In this document: in pieces, positions 1 through 9,263 of the stretch
Numbering within the stretch: position 1 is the first letter of the stretch
Layout: the number at the start of each line of letters is the position of its first letter
Source of the DNA: Desertibacillus haloalkaliphilus
GTDB lineage: Bacteria > Bacillota > Bacilli > Bacillales > KJ1-10-99
Assembly (NCBI RefSeq): GCF_019039105.1
Contig: NZ_JAHPIV010000010.1
Location: forward strand, 1 to 48,367
Length of the DNA: 48,367 bases
Direction of reading: 5' to 3'
The notes under the pieces: model-generated
Seen by the model: the letters and a program-made list of their open reading frames with translations, nothing else
What the model was told of the DNA's origin: nothing
Databases searched by the model: none
Translations under genes and position numbers: made by a program

Positions 1-103
1 TGAATCGAGAGGTTCACGTACGGTTCTGTGAGAGCCTTTGGGTGAAACTCCCATTGGCTACTTGACTGAGAGGTCGGGGGTTAGTCACCCCCTCCTACTC
101 GAT
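1..103 (+). mobile_element. Group II intron, 3' end only (domain V and domain VI)
   Basis: The window opens inside the catalytic domain V of a group II intron: a stem capped by a GAGA tetraloop followed by the 3' strand CACGTACGGTTC (about 1-24). Two hairpins follow. The first (about 29-67) and second (about 67-103) both begin with TGAGAG and end with CTACTYGAY, and in both an unpaired A interrupts the 3' strand (near 59 and at 97). That bulged A is the hallmark of the domain VI branch point. The likely intron boundary is after GAT at 103, leaving a 3' exon from 104. The intron-encoded reverse transcriptase and domains I-IV lie upstream of the window. Domain V is a confident call; which of the two hairpins is the working domain VI is not certain. 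Confidence 0.8.
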
Positions 104-111
104 TGTTCTAA

Positions 112-168
112 CGAATCGTTTGCTACTCTAACGAGTGCGGATGGTTGGCGATTCGCTCCTTCTTTTTG
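112..168 (+). terminator. Imperfect hairpin downstream of the intron, possible terminator
   Basis: CGAATCG at 112-118 pairs with CGATTCG at 149-155, and an inner ACTC/GAGT hairpin lies between them. A T-rich tract (CTCCTTCTTTTT) follows. It lies between the intron end and the rnjB promoter, so it could terminate transcription from the intron or its host operon. The stem is short and interrupted, so this is tentative. Confidence 0.35.
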
Positions 169-210
169 TGCTTACCTGAAATAATATTTTCCAATTGTGG
201 ATAAATAGTC

Positions 211-240
211 TTGTTTTATCTTCGAAGATTACGTTATACT
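211..240 (+). promoter_or_regulatory. Sigma-A promoter of rnjB
   Basis: TTGTTT at 211-216 and TATACT at 235-240 are separated by 18 bp. Transcription would start near 247, giving a leader of about 55 nt before the TTG start codon at 302. Confidence 0.65.
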
Positions 241-301
241 ACAAACAGGTGATTAGTTCGGGTTACTATTTTTTATATGAGAGTGTAGGAGGAGCGGAAC
301 A

Positions 302-1972
302 TTGTCAAAGCAAAATACAGAAAAAGTGCGTGTTTTTGCCCTGGGCGGAGTCGGCGAAATCGGCAAAAACATGTACGTTGTAGAAGTGAACGAGGATCTT
401 ATCGTTATTGATTCGGGTTTAATGTTCCCTGATGATGATATGCTTGGAGTAGATATTGTTATTCCAGACATTTCTTATCTTGTCGAGAACATTGAACGGG
501 TGAAAGGAATTATTGTTACACATGGCCATGAGGACCATATTGGCGGACTCCCTTATGTGTTACGGAAGTTAAATGTACCTGTATATGGAACAAAACTAAC
601 GCTTGGACTTGTAGAGGAAAAGTTAAAAGAAGCAGGGATACGAAAGTCTACAAAGCTTCAGCTTATCCATTCCAATTCAAAAGTGAGAATCGGAGCAGTG
701 AATGTATCGTTTTTTAGAACTAATCACAGCATTCCAGACTCTGTTGGTGTATGCATCCATACGTCACAAGGTTCTGTTGTACACACAGGTGACTTTAAGT
801 TCGATCAAACTCCAGTCGATGGCAAGCAAGCAGATATGGGAAAGATGGCTGCGATTGGAGAAAAGGGTGTTCTTTGTTTATTATCTGATAGTACAAATGC
901 CGAACGACCTGGAACAACGACGTCAGAAACTGTGGTTGGACAAGGAATCAGTGAAGTGTTTTACCAAACACAAGGTCGAATTATTGTTACGACATTCGCT
1001 TCTAACGTGCATCGGATCCAACAGGTTCTCAATGCAGCCGTTCAAGCGAGACGAAAAGTTGTAGTTACAGGAAGAAGTATGGTGAAAGTGATTTCAATTG
1101 CAATGAAGCTTGGCTATTTAAAAGCACCAAAACAGTTATTTATTGACATTGAAGAGGTTAACAAATACAAGGATCATCAAATTGCGATTTTAACCACAGG
1201 AAGCCAAGGTGAACCGATGTCAGCGTTAACACGAATGGCTAAGGGCGCACATCGACAAATTACCATTAAGCCGAAAGACACTGTTGTGATTTCTGCAACA
1301 CCGATCCCAGGGAACGAAAAATCGGTATCTAAAATTATTGATTATTTATACAGGATCGGCGCAAATGTTGTTTTCGGACAAAAGAATGCCGTCCATGCTT
1401 CTGGACACGGAAGTCAAGAAGAGTTAAAACTGATGTTAAATCTAATGAGACCAAAATTCTTTGTTCCGATTCATGGTGAATATCGAATGCAGCATGCACA
1501 TAGTCAGTTAGCTCAAACGGTTGGTATAGCCCCACAAAATATTTTCGTCATTGATAAAGGCGAAGTCGTTGAAATGGCGAATGGGCAAGCAAGGCGTTCG
1601 GGGAAAATACCTTCTGGAAACGTTTTGATTGATGGGATTGGTGTTGGTGATGTTGGCAATATCGTGTTGCGAGACCGGCGCCTACTTTCAAAAGATGGTA
1701 TTTTAGTGGTTGTTGTGACGTTAAACAAAAAGTCTGGTGAGATTGTTTCTGGTCCTGATATTATTTCACGAGGTTTTGTCTATGTGCGAGAATCAGAAAG
1801 GTTATTGGACCAAGCAAATGGGATCGTGACCGAGACACTCGTTCGCTGTGTAAGTGAAAACGTGAGTGAATGGTCGTCTTTAAAAAGCAATATTCGCGAA
1901 GTATTAAGTCGTTTCTTATATGAGAAAACAAAACGTAGACCAATGATTTTACCAATTATAATGGAAGTATAA
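302..1972 (+). CDS. rnjB: Ribonuclease J (RNase J2-type position), metallo-beta-lactamase/beta-CASP exo/endoribonuclease
   Basis: RNase J enzymes process and degrade mRNA and rRNA 5' ends, in B. subtilis as an RNase J1/J2 complex. The 556-residue protein has the expected family length. The zinc-binding HGHEDH motif is intact at residues 74-79, followed by HTGD, SDSTNAERPG, HASGH and PIHGE, so both metal-binding and beta-CASP motifs are present. The gene uses a TTG start preceded by AGGAGG at 287-292 with 9 nt spacing; the next ATG is too far inside. The J2 name (rnjB, ymfA) rests on its position directly upstream of tepA and spoIIIE, as in B. subtilis. The protein alone does not separate J1 from J2, and the fully conserved metal ligands suggest it could be catalytically active. 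A strong terminator follows, so it is probably monocistronic. Confidence 0.93.
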   Translation: MSKQNTEKVRVFALGGVGEIGKNMYVVEVNEDLIVIDSGLMFPDDDMLGVDIVIPDISYLVENIERVKGIIVTHGHEDHIGGLPYVLRKLNVPVYGTKLTLGLVEEKLKEAGIRKSTKLQLIHSNSKVRIGAVNVSFFRTNHSIPDSVGVCIHTSQGSVVHTGDFKFDQTPVDGKQADMGKMAAIGEKGVLCLLSDSTNAERPGTTTSETVVGQGISEVFYQTQGRIIVTTFASNVHRIQQVLNAAVQARRKVVVTGRSMVKVISIAMKLGYLKAPKQLFIDIEEVNKYKDHQIAILTTGSQGEPMSALTRMAKGAHRQITIKPKDTVVISATPIPGNEKSVSKIIDYLYRIGANVVFGQKNAVHASGHGSQEELKLMLNLMRPKFFVPIHGEYRMQHAHSQLAQTVGIAPQNIFVIDKGEVVEMANGQARRSGKIPSGNVLIDGIGVGDVGNIVLRDRRLLSKDGILVVVVTLNKKSGEIVSGPDIISRGFVYVRESERLLDQANGIVTETLVRCVSENVSEWSSLKSNIREVLSRFLYEKTKRRPMILPIIMEV

Positions 1973-1982
1973 CATTTTAGAG

Positions 1983-2020
1983 CAGGTTTGAGATGAATAG
2001 TCATTTCAAACCTGTTTTTT
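1983..2020 (+). terminator. Intrinsic terminator of rnjB
   Basis: A 14-bp stem (1983-1996 with 2001-2014, one G-U pair) has a 4-nt ATAG loop and six Ts after it. Confidence 0.9.
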
Positions 2021-2223
2021 GTTATGGAACAGGGAGATGGAGAGAGTAGCAAGGATGAGGGCTTGTTCATAGAGCATTTGGTTTACCCTTTCAACTTGCT
2101 TTGAACAGTTGTATGGTCTGAAACGTCAGTATCTCTTCATGGGATTTATGCATCATTCAAAAAAGAATGAAACAGCAAGGTCCCGTTTATACTATGTTTA
2201 GATTGAATGAAGGAGGATGTATC

Positions 2224-2985
2224 ATGACAGAGCAAAATGACAATCAACCGCAACAGCCGCAACAGCCTGCGCAACCTCAGCAGCCACCACAAGGCGGGCA
2301 ACCGCAAAATGGGATTTTAAATAAAATTCAGGAGTTAGGTCAAACAAATGTACCTGATATGGACCAATCGAATATTCATTGTATTACGATCGTAGGTCAA
2401 ATCGAGGGGCATACACAATTGCCTCCACAAAATAAAACAACGAAATACGAGCATATCATTCCGCAATTAGTCGCAGCGGAACAAAACCCTAAAATTGAAG
2501 GACTTTTATTAATCCTTAATACTGTTGGGGGTGACGTTGAGGCGGGGTTAGCGATTGCAGAGATGATTTCATCGATGTCAAAGCCAACGGTAACGCTTGT
2601 TTTAGGTGGTGGTCACTCCATTGGTGTACCGATAGCGGTATCTGCTGATCACTCCTATATCGCGGAAACGGCAACCATGACAATTCATCCTGTTCGTTTA
2701 ACAGGGTTAGTCATTGGTGTCCCGCAAACATTTGAATACTTAGATAAAATGCAGGAACGTGTGATTAGTTTTGTAACCAAAAACTCAGGCATTGAGGAAG
2801 AAAAATTCAAAGAGTTAATGTTATCAAAAGGCAATTTAACTCGTGATATTGGAACGAATGTTGTTGGTACAGATGCCGTTTCATACGGGTTAATTAACGA
2901 GGTTGGAGGTATTGGACCGGCTCTACAGAAATTAAATCAATTAATCAGTGATAATAAGCCAGCACAAAAGGATTTGATGCAATGA
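2224..2985 (+). CDS. tepA: ClpP-like serine peptidase TepA (YmfB), translocation-enhancing protein family
   Basis: Protein of 253 residues in the ClpP/S14 fold family, linked in B. subtilis to presecretory protein handling and degradation of spore SASPs. The N-terminus (residues 8-29) is a low-complexity Gln/Pro-rich stretch. The peptidase core follows: [10 protein letters not shown] near 99-108, the nucleophile loop GGGHSIG with Ser132, and MTIHPVR with a candidate catalytic His155. The start is the ATG at 2224, 7 nt after the strong site AAGGAGG (2210-2216); an in-frame extension to 2167 would contain that site and is rejected. It overlaps ylzJ by 4 bp (ATGA), which indicates translational coupling. 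The position between rnjB and spoIIIE matches B. subtilis. The family is firm; the exact substrate is not visible here. Confidence 0.9.
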   Translation: MTEQNDNQPQQPQQPAQPQQPPQGGQPQNGILNKIQELGQTNVPDMDQSNIHCITIVGQIEGHTQLPPQNKTTKYEHIIPQLVAAEQNPKIEGLLLILNTVGGDVEAGLAIAEMISSMSKPTVTLVLGGGHSIGVPIAVSADHSYIAETATMTIHPVRLTGLVIGVPQTFEYLDKMQERVISFVTKNSGIEEEKFKELMLSKGNLTRDIGTNVVGTDAVSYGLINEVGGIGPALQKLNQLISDNKPAQKDLMQ

Positions 2986-3206
2986 TCTTGTATACGATGA
3001 TGCCAGAAGAGTTAATCTTTCCACATGATCATGAGTCTTTCAACAAACAGAAAACGCTTGAGGTTGAGGGTGGCCTCTTAGTTGTTGAGCAAGTTAACCC
3101 AAATGAATACCAAGTGGTCCGTTTAATTAGCTCTGACCCCGCGCAATATATGAATCAAAAGTATAGTCCTGGAAATGTCATTAATGTTGGCCCTCAACTT
3201 TCTTAA
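2982..3206 (+). CDS. ylzJ: YlzJ-like small protein
   Basis: A 74-residue soluble protein whose start codon overlaps the stop of tepA (ATGA). It begins [10 protein letters not shown], a pattern typical of the YlzJ-like family found beside tepA and spoIIIE in Bacillaceae. There is no transmembrane segment or Cys pair. Function is unknown; coupling to tepA suggests a related role, which is inference. The SD for it must lie inside the end of tepA (AAAAGGA near 2967-2973). Confidence 0.8.
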   Translation: MILYTMMPEELIFPHDHESFNKQKTLEVEGGLLVVEQVNPNEYQVVRLISSDPAQYMNQKYSPGNVINVGPQLS

Positions 3207-3226
3207 TGTAGAGTCATTTCAACTTG

Positions 3227-3235
3227 TGCTATAAT
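3227..3235 (+). promoter_or_regulatory. Extended -10 promoter upstream of spoIIIE
   Basis: TGCTATAAT at 3227-3235 is a perfect extended -10 element; there is no good -35. The predicted start near 3242 lies just upstream of the hairpin at 3256-3280. Confidence 0.5.
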
Positions 3236-3255
3236 AATTCCATGATGTTACAATG

Positions 3256-3285
3256 AAAGCAGCCGTATCCAGGCTGCTTTCTTTT
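3256..3285 (+). terminator. Intrinsic terminator between ylzJ and spoIIIE
   Basis: AAAGCAGCC (3256-3264) pairs perfectly with GGCTGCTTT (3272-3280), followed by CTTTT. It ends the tepA-ylzJ transcript and would also intercept transcripts started at the extended -10 at 3227-3235. Confidence 0.85.
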
Positions 3286-3303
3286 AGTAAAGGGTGAAAT
3301 GTA

Positions 3304-5667
3304 ATGGCAAGAAAAAAGAAAAAGCAAAAAATTGAATGGAAAAAACAATTAAAATTTGAACTCTTCGGTTTAAGTTTATTTGTGCTATCCATTGTTACTT
3401 TTGCCCAATTAGGCAGTGTCGGCGATGTACTCGTCTATTTATTTCGTTTCTTTATTGGAGATTGGCACATTGCGTGTACGGTTGCTATTTTTCTCATTTC
3501 AATGTACCTGATTATTAAACGAAAGGTCCCCAACCTTTGGACAAGGCGATTGGGAGGGATGTATTTATTATTGCTCTCATTTGTACTGATGAGTCATGTT
3601 ACGTTATTTGAACAGTTGGCCGGTCAAACGGGCTTTGAGGACTCTTCAGTCATTCGCAATACGTGGGAACTATATTGGCTCTCCATTACAGGGGAAAATA
3701 CGTTAAACACACTTGGTGGGGGAATGGTTGGTGCAATCGGTTTTGCGGTTAGCTACTTTTTGTTTGCTGAACTCGGAACATGGTTAGTTGCTTGGGTTCT
3801 AGTTGTTATTTCGGTTATTTTAATTACTGGACGTTCCCTTGGTGAATTAACAGGAAGCTTTTTCGTTAAAATGCTTGCAATCATAAAAAATGCCCAAGAA
3901 AAGCTAAAAAGTGATTTTCAGGATTGGAAAACGAACGTGACCAATGAAATAAGAAAACGGCAAGAGAAACAAAAGCAAAAATTAGAATCTCCTGTAACTT
4001 CCGAAGAGGCGCAAAATGTCTCTGTGGACGAGCCGTCTGAGCCGATTATTCATGACTTTTCTTCTCATGGGACACCACCTCCTATTGAACGAGCAAAGGA
4101 GATTACTCCGGTCCAAGATCAACAGGGTGACCCAAGTAATGACGGGGAAGACCAATCAGAAATAAAGGGACAAACAGTTGAAGAGGAGATCGGTGAACAG
4201 GACACGTCTACGCCACTCATCACCGCTGAATTTACGAATGCTGATTATCAACTACCACCGGCAGACTTGTTGCACCTCCCGAACAAGAACGGCCAGCAGC
4301 AAGAACGACAGCAGGTTTCGGCGAATGCAAGAAAGCTTGAACGAACATTAGAAAGCTTTGGAGTAAAAGCAAGAGTGTCACAAGTTCATCTTGGTCCCGC
4401 TGTTACGAAATATGAAGTGCACCCTAATATTGGTGTAAAGGTCAGTAAAATCGTCAATTTATCAGATGACCTGGCGTTAGCACTAGCGGCAAAGGATATT
4501 CGAATAGAAGCTCCAATACCAGGAAAGTCAGCGATTGGAATTGAAGTACCGAATCAAGAAGTTGCACTTGTTAGTTTGAAAGAGGTGCTTGATACAAGTG
4601 AAAAGCAGAATTCGTCGGTCTTATCTGTGGCTTTAGGACGGGATATTTCAGGGGAGCCGATTTTAGCTTCTTTAAATAAAATGCCCCACTTATTAGTGGC
4701 GGGTGCAACTGGAAGTGGAAAAAGTGTTTGTATCAATGGCATTATTACAAGTATCTTAATGAAAGCGATGCCCCATGAAGTCAAATTAATGATGATTGAC
4801 CCGAAAATGGTTGAATTAAATGTATACAATGGTGTTCCACATTTGTTAACGCCTGTCGTAACGGAGCCAAAAAAAGCGTCACAGGCATTGAAAAAAGTGG
4901 TGAGTGAAATGGAGAGGCGCTATGATCTCTTTTCTCATACGGGTACACGAAATATTGAAGGCTATAATGAGCTCATCAAAAGGCAAAACAATGAAAATGA
5001 AGAACAACAAGCAACATTGCCTTACATTGTTGTCATTGTTGACGAGCTTGCCGACTTAATGATGGTTGCATCTGGAGATGTCGAAGATTCAATTACTCGG
5101 CTTGCGCAGATGGCTCGTGCGGCTGGTATTCATATGATCATTGCTACACAACGCCCGTCGGTAGATGTGATCACAGGTGTAATTAAGGCCAACATTCCAT
5201 CACGAATTGCTTTTGGTGTTTCATCACAAACAGATTCTCGTACGATTCTTGATACAGGTGGCGCTGAGAAGTTGCTTGGTCGCGGTGATATGCTGTATTT
5301 ACCAGTAGGAGCGTCAAAGCCGACGAGGATCCAGGGCGCGTTTTTATCAGACGAAGAAGTGGAACGGGTCGTAGATTTTGTAATTTCTCAACAAAAAGCA
5401 CAATACCAAGAAGAAATGACACCGACAGAGGTGAAAGAGTCTGAACAAGAAGTAAGTGACGAAATATACCCAGATGCCGTTGAATTAGTGATGGAAATGA
5501 ACACGGCATCCGTATCGATGTTGCAGCGTCGCTTCCGTATTGGGTATACGAGAGCCGCTAGGTTGATTGACGAGATGGAGGCAAGGGGAATAGTCGGTCC
5601 TTATGAAGGGAGTAAGCCTAGAGAAGTCCTTGTTGACAAACCGACAACAGAGGAAGCCTCATCCTAA
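3304..5667 (+). CDS. spoIIIE: DNA translocase SpoIIIE (FtsK/SpoIIIE family)
   Basis: Membrane-anchored ATP-driven DNA pump that moves the chromosome into the forespore and clears DNA trapped in division septa. The 787-residue protein has a basic N-terminus, four or so transmembrane segments within about residues 20-185, a charged low-complexity linker (about 195-315), then the alpha/beta motor. Walker A GATGSGKS is at residues 467-474 and the Walker B region reads [13 protein letters not shown]. The C-terminal winged-helix gamma domain contains [19 protein letters not shown], which recognises orienting sequences on the chromosome. The ATG at 3304 follows AAAGGGTG. The assignment as SpoIIIE rather than SftA rests on the N-terminal membrane domain and the position after tepA. 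Confidence 0.95.
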   Translation: MARKKKKQKIEWKKQLKFELFGLSLFVLSIVTFAQLGSVGDVLVYLFRFFIGDWHIACTVAIFLISMYLIIKRKVPNLWTRRLGGMYLLLLSFVLMSHVTLFEQLAGQTGFEDSSVIRNTWELYWLSITGENTLNTLGGGMVGAIGFAVSYFLFAELGTWLVAWVLVVISVILITGRSLGELTGSFFVKMLAIIKNAQEKLKSDFQDWKTNVTNEIRKRQEKQKQKLESPVTSEEAQNVSVDEPSEPIIHDFSSHGTPPPIERAKEITPVQDQQGDPSNDGEDQSEIKGQTVEEEIGEQDTSTPLITAEFTNADYQLPPADLLHLPNKNGQQQERQQVSANARKLERTLESFGVKARVSQVHLGPAVTKYEVHPNIGVKVSKIVNLSDDLALALAAKDIRIEAPIPGKSAIGIEVPNQEVALVSLKEVLDTSEKQNSSVLSVALGRDISGEPILASLNKMPHLLVAGATGSGKSVCINGIITSILMKAMPHEVKLMMIDPKMVELNVYNGVPHLLTPVVTEPKKASQALKKVVSEMERRYDLFSHTGTRNIEGYNELIKRQNNENEEQQATLPYIVVIVDELADLMMVASGDVEDSITRLAQMARAAGIHMIIATQRPSVDVITGVIKANIPSRIAFGVSSQTDSRTILDTGGAEKLLGRGDMLYLPVGASKPTRIQGAFLSDEEVERVVDFVISQQKAQYQEEMTPTEVKESEQEVSDEIYPDAVELVMEMNTASVSMLQRRFRIGYTRAARLIDEMEARGIVGPYEGSKPREVLVDKPTTEEASS

Positions 5668-5749
5668 TAGGACAATGGAGGTAATGGTAAAGTCCTCAGG
5701 AGCGTCAAGAAGACTTACAAAATTTTTATGTTTCATGTAGTAAGGAATC

Positions 5750-5765
5750 GGTTATACGCATAACC
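5750..5765. repeat. 16-nt inverted repeat upstream of ymfF
   Basis: GGTTATACGCATAACC pairs GGTTAT with ATAACC around a 4-nt centre. It sits about 80 bp before ymfF in the 176-bp spoIIIE-ymfF gap and could be an operator or a small hairpin. In B. subtilis the GntR-family gene ymfC lies in this gap, but no such gene is present here. Confidence 0.4.
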
Positions 5766-5843
5766 TAGTACGTATAAGTAAGTTGTTTAATAAAATTTGG
5801 GAAAGTAGCTAGCAGTAAAGGCTATAAGGAGTTGAATGGTGAC

Positions 5844-7127
5844 ATGAAGGAAGTCCAAGAACATATCGTAACGATTAACGGGATGAATGTACATATCGTT
5901 CCAACGGATAAATACAAGACAAATACACTCGTATTGTTACTTAAAGCACCCTTATCAAAAGATACAGTAACGAAGCGTGCAATAATCCCTCACGTATTAC
6001 AAAGCGGGACGGAGAAGTCTCCTTCAAGGCAACAAATTCGAAATCGCTTAGACGAAATGTATGGCGCAACACTAACCGTTGATGTCAATAAAAAAGGTGA
6101 ACATCATGTGATCGCCTTCCGCATGGATGTAACAAATGAGAAATTTCTAAATGACTCTACACCGTTAACAGAGCAAGCATTGGCATTGTTAGCGGAAGTG
6201 TTACTTAACCCGAAAGTAGAAGGAGAAGGGTTTGAATCTAAAATTGTAGAAGGTGAAAAGCGCTCTTTAAAACAACGGATTCAATCGGTTGTTGATGATA
6301 AAATGCGTTATGCAAACGTACGCTTGACTGAAGAAATGTGCAAAGAGGAGCCATTTGGTTTATCAGTATATGGAGATGAGCAAGCCGTTGATGGGGTTAC
6401 TGCTAGTGGGTTATATGAATATTATCAGCAGCTATTAACCGAAGATGCGATTGATTTCTATATTGTTGGAGATGTGGATGAAAAAGAGATCAAAGATAAA
6501 GTTTCACAGCAATTTAACTTTCCAAAGCCGAGGGAGTTAGCGGCTCAACAGCACCAAATGAATCACCGTGATGTCAAAGAAGAGCATGTTGTATTTGAAA
6601 AGCAGGACGTAAAACAAGGGAAATTAAACATTGGCTTTCGAACGCATACAACCTTCGCTGATCAAGATTATTATGCACTCCAATTGTTTAATGGACTATT
6701 CGGTGGTTTTTCTCACTCTAAGTTATTTATAAATGTCCGGGAAAAAGAAAGTCTAGCCTACTATGCGGCCTCTCGTTATGAAAGTCACAAAGGGATCTTA
6801 ATGGTGATGTCAGGGATTGAATTTGCTAATTATGAAAAAGCAGTTTCAATCATTAAGGAGCAATTAGATGAAATGCGGAAGGGCTCATTCACGGATGGCG
6901 AAATCGCACAAACAAAAGCAGTGATAAAAAATCAAATTTTAGAAACGGTTGATATGCCAAAAGGTCTTGTTGAACTTCTTTATCACAACGAAGTCAGCGG
7001 CACAAAGCGTGAAATAAAGGATTGGTTAGCTGGAATTGATTCGGTAACAAGCGAAGATATCGTTGGGATGGCTAATAAAATTCAACTAGATACCATTTAC
7101 TTCTTAAAGGGTCAGGAGGGAGAGTAA
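5844..7127 (+). CDS. ymfF: M16-family peptidase-like protein YmfF (non-catalytic partner)
   Basis: A 427-residue member of the M16 (insulinase/mitochondrial processing peptidase) superfamily. The zinc motif HxxEH is absent: the corresponding N-terminal region reads PHVLQSGTEKSPS. It is therefore expected to be the inactive half of a heterodimer with the adjacent YmfH, in the way MPP-type enzymes pair a catalytic and a non-catalytic chain. The C-terminal half keeps the M16 repeat features (FNGLFGGFSHSKLFINVREKESLAYY). The start is taken at ATG 5844; an in-frame TTG at 5832 overlaps the AAGGAG site at 5826-5831 and is unlikely. It is followed after 3 nt by ymfH. The substrate is unknown. Confidence 0.85.
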   Translation: MKEVQEHIVTINGMNVHIVPTDKYKTNTLVLLLKAPLSKDTVTKRAIIPHVLQSGTEKSPSRQQIRNRLDEMYGATLTVDVNKKGEHHVIAFRMDVTNEKFLNDSTPLTEQALALLAEVLLNPKVEGEGFESKIVEGEKRSLKQRIQSVVDDKMRYANVRLTEEMCKEEPFGLSVYGDEQAVDGVTASGLYEYYQQLLTEDAIDFYIVGDVDEKEIKDKVSQQFNFPKPRELAAQQHQMNHRDVKEEHVVFEKQDVKQGKLNIGFRTHTTFADQDYYALQLFNGLFGGFSHSKLFINVREKESLAYYAASRYESHKGILMVMSGIEFANYEKAVSIIKEQLDEMRKGSFTDGEIAQTKAVIKNQILETVDMPKGLVELLYHNEVSGTKREIKDWLAGIDSVTSEDIVGMANKIQLDTIYFLKGQEGE

Positions 7128-7130
7128 CGA

Positions 7131-8432
7131 ATGGCACAAAAAATCAATTTTGAACAATTAAATGAGACCTTATATCACGAGCAAATGGAAAATGGATTAC
7201 ATGTGTATGTGTTACCTAAAAAGGATTTTAATAAAACCTACGCAACCTTTACGACAAAGTATGGTTCGATTGATAATCAATTTACACCATTAGGAAAAGA
7301 AGAAGCGATCAAGGTGCCTGATGGAATTGCACACTTTTTAGAGCACAAAATGTTTGAAGATGAGCAGGGAGATGTATTCCAAGAATTTAGTAAACAAGGG
7401 GCCTCGGCGAATGCTTTTACCACATTCACTCGTACCGCTTATCTTTTTTCAAGTACCGACAATGTCTCAGAAAACTTAGAGACGCTCATTGATTTTGTTC
7501 AACACCCGTATTTTACAGAAGAGAGTGTCGAGAAGGAAAAAGGTATCATCGGTCAAGAGATTAATATGTATGACGACAATCCGGATTGGCGTGTGTTTTT
7601 TGGTGCGCTTGAAAACATGTATCAGAACCACCCAGTTAAAATTGATATTGCGGGGACCATTCCATCGATATCAGACATAACAAAAGACTTGCTTTATACG
7701 TGCTATGAGACGTTCTACCATCCAAGTAATATGGTGCTATTTGTTGTCGGTTCTGTTGATCCCGAACAGGTGGTTGAACAAGTGAAAGCGAATCAACAAC
7801 AAAAGGAGTTTAAGGCTCCTGAGGAGATTGAACGCTTTTTTGATGATGAGCCAAATGAAGTGGCTAAAGAAAAACAAGTCATTCACATGTCTGTGCAAAC
7901 ACCGAAATGTGTTATGGCTTTTAAGGAAGTGGACCCGACACGCCAAGGGCAAGAATTATTAGAACGTGAATTAGCGATCAATATTCTCCTTGATTTAATG
8001 TTCGGGCAAAGCTCAAAGAATTATCAGGAGCTATATGACGAGGGGCTCATCGATGAATCCTTTTCTTTTGACTACTCGGCTGAATACGGGTTTGGATTTA
8101 CATCGATTGGTGGAGATACAAAAAAACCAGAGGCTCTTCAAGCAAAAGTAAAAGAGATGGTCGAATCGTTTAAAGCTGAACCACTTGATCAGGAAGCGGT
8201 TGAACGTGCTCGTAAAAAGAAAATAGGTTCATTTTTGAAATCGTTAAATTCACCTGAGTTTATTGCCAACCAATTTACGCGCTATCAATTTAATGATATG
8301 AATTTATTCGATGTCGTATCAACATTAGAGCAGCTATCGATTGAAACGTTAACAGACGTGGCCAATGAACATTTTGATTTCAGCCGATTTACGGTCTGTG
8401 AAGTAAAGCCAGAATCGTTTGTTGAGGAGTAA
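7131..8432 (+). CDS. ymfH: M16-family zinc peptidase YmfH (catalytic partner)
   Basis: A 433-residue M16 metallopeptidase. The inverted zinc motif H68-FL-E71-H72 is intact, and the downstream glutamate region (EKGIIGQEINMYDDNP, about 140-155) that supplies the third ligand is present. It starts 3 nt after the ymfF stop, with a CAGGAGGGAG site inside the end of ymfF, so the two products are made together. In M16 pairs such as AlbE/AlbF or MPP one chain carries the zinc and the other shapes the cavity; the same division of labour is inferred here. No signal peptide is seen, so the enzyme is probably cytoplasmic. The substrate cannot be read from the sequence. Confidence 0.88.
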   Translation: MAQKINFEQLNETLYHEQMENGLHVYVLPKKDFNKTYATFTTKYGSIDNQFTPLGKEEAIKVPDGIAHFLEHKMFEDEQGDVFQEFSKQGASANAFTTFTRTAYLFSSTDNVSENLETLIDFVQHPYFTEESVEKEKGIIGQEINMYDDNPDWRVFFGALENMYQNHPVKIDIAGTIPSISDITKDLLYTCYETFYHPSNMVLFVVGSVDPEQVVEQVKANQQQKEFKAPEEIERFFDDEPNEVAKEKQVIHMSVQTPKCVMAFKEVDPTRQGQELLERELAINILLDLMFGQSSKNYQELYDEGLIDESFSFDYSAEYGFGFTSIGGDTKKPEALQAKVKEMVESFKAEPLDQEAVERARKKKIGSFLKSLNSPEFIANQFTRYQFNDMNLFDVVSTLEQLSIETLTDVANEHFDFSRFTVCEVKPESFVEE

Positions 8433-8438
8433 GCCGAG

Positions 8439-9164
8439 TTGAATAAGTATGTGTTAATAACAGGAGCAAGCGGAGGGATTGGGGCCGCGGTTGCCAGGCA
8501 GATGGCCAGTCAAGGCTATCATCTTTTCCTCCATTACAACCAAAACAGGCAATCAGTGATACAATTGAAAGAAGAGTTGAAGTCGGAAGAGCGAGATGTC
8601 AAATTAGTTCAAGCCGATTTAGGTTCACAATGTGGGGCAGATTACCTCATTACGCAACTTAGCCACCCTGTGGCAAGCATTATTCATAATAGTGGTAGCA
8701 GTTATGTAGGGTTGTTACAAGATATGGGAGATGATGAGGTTGAAACAATGATTCAACTGAACCTTACAAGTCCTATTCAACTTACAAAAAAACTGTTACC
8801 GCAAATGATTCAAGCTAGAAGCGGAAAAATTATTGTCATATCCTCGATTTGGGGTCTAGCAGGAGCGTCTTGTGAAGTGGTTTATTCAACCGTTAAAGGT
8901 GGTTTAAATTCATTTGTAAAGGCATTGGCTAAGGAAGTCGCACCGAGCGGTATTCAGGTAAATGCTGTTGCCCCAGGCGCAATTTCAACCTCAATGCTTG
9001 ACCACTTTAGTGGTGAAGACCTGCAAGCAATTTCTGAGGAGATTCCGATGGGGCGACTAGGTCATCCTGAGGAGGTAGCTAACCTTGTGTCGTTTTTACA
9101 TTCAAATCAAGCCGAGTACATTAACGGTCAAGTGATTTCTGTGAACGGTGCGTGGCATTGCTAA
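8439..9164 (+). CDS. ymfI: Short-chain dehydrogenase/reductase YmfI (FabG-like)
   Basis: A 241-residue NAD(P)-dependent SDR. The nucleotide-binding TGASGGIG is at residues 8-15, the HNSG loop near 83-86, the catalytic Ser near 135-136, Tyr149 and Lys153 (YSTVK), and the usual PGAIST segment follows. All catalytic residues are present, so it should be an active 3-oxoacyl reductase-type enzyme; the natural substrate is not evident. The start is TTG 8439, with GAGGAG at 8424-8429 overlapping the end of ymfH. The 6-nt gap to ymfH shows a ymfF-ymfH-ymfI operon, as in B. subtilis. Confidence 0.88.
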   Translation: MNKYVLITGASGGIGAAVARQMASQGYHLFLHYNQNRQSVIQLKEELKSEERDVKLVQADLGSQCGADYLITQLSHPVASIIHNSGSSYVGLLQDMGDDEVETMIQLNLTSPIQLTKKLLPQMIQARSGKIIVISSIWGLAGASCEVVYSTVKGGLNSFVKALAKEVAPSGIQVNAVAPGAISTSMLDHFSGEDLQAISEEIPMGRLGHPEEVANLVSFLHSNQAEYINGQVISVNGAWHC

Positions 9165-9263
9165 TAAACAAGGGCTTGGTTTTATGTTTCTCAAGTCTTC
9201 TGTATAATTTGTTTACTTCTTGAAAAAATAATAATGAAGTTTACATTCAAGGAGGGAAACAAC

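Noticed and set aside
2167-2223. In-frame extension of tepA
   Set aside because: It would contain the AAGGAGG that serves ATG 2224 and adds residues unlike TepA.
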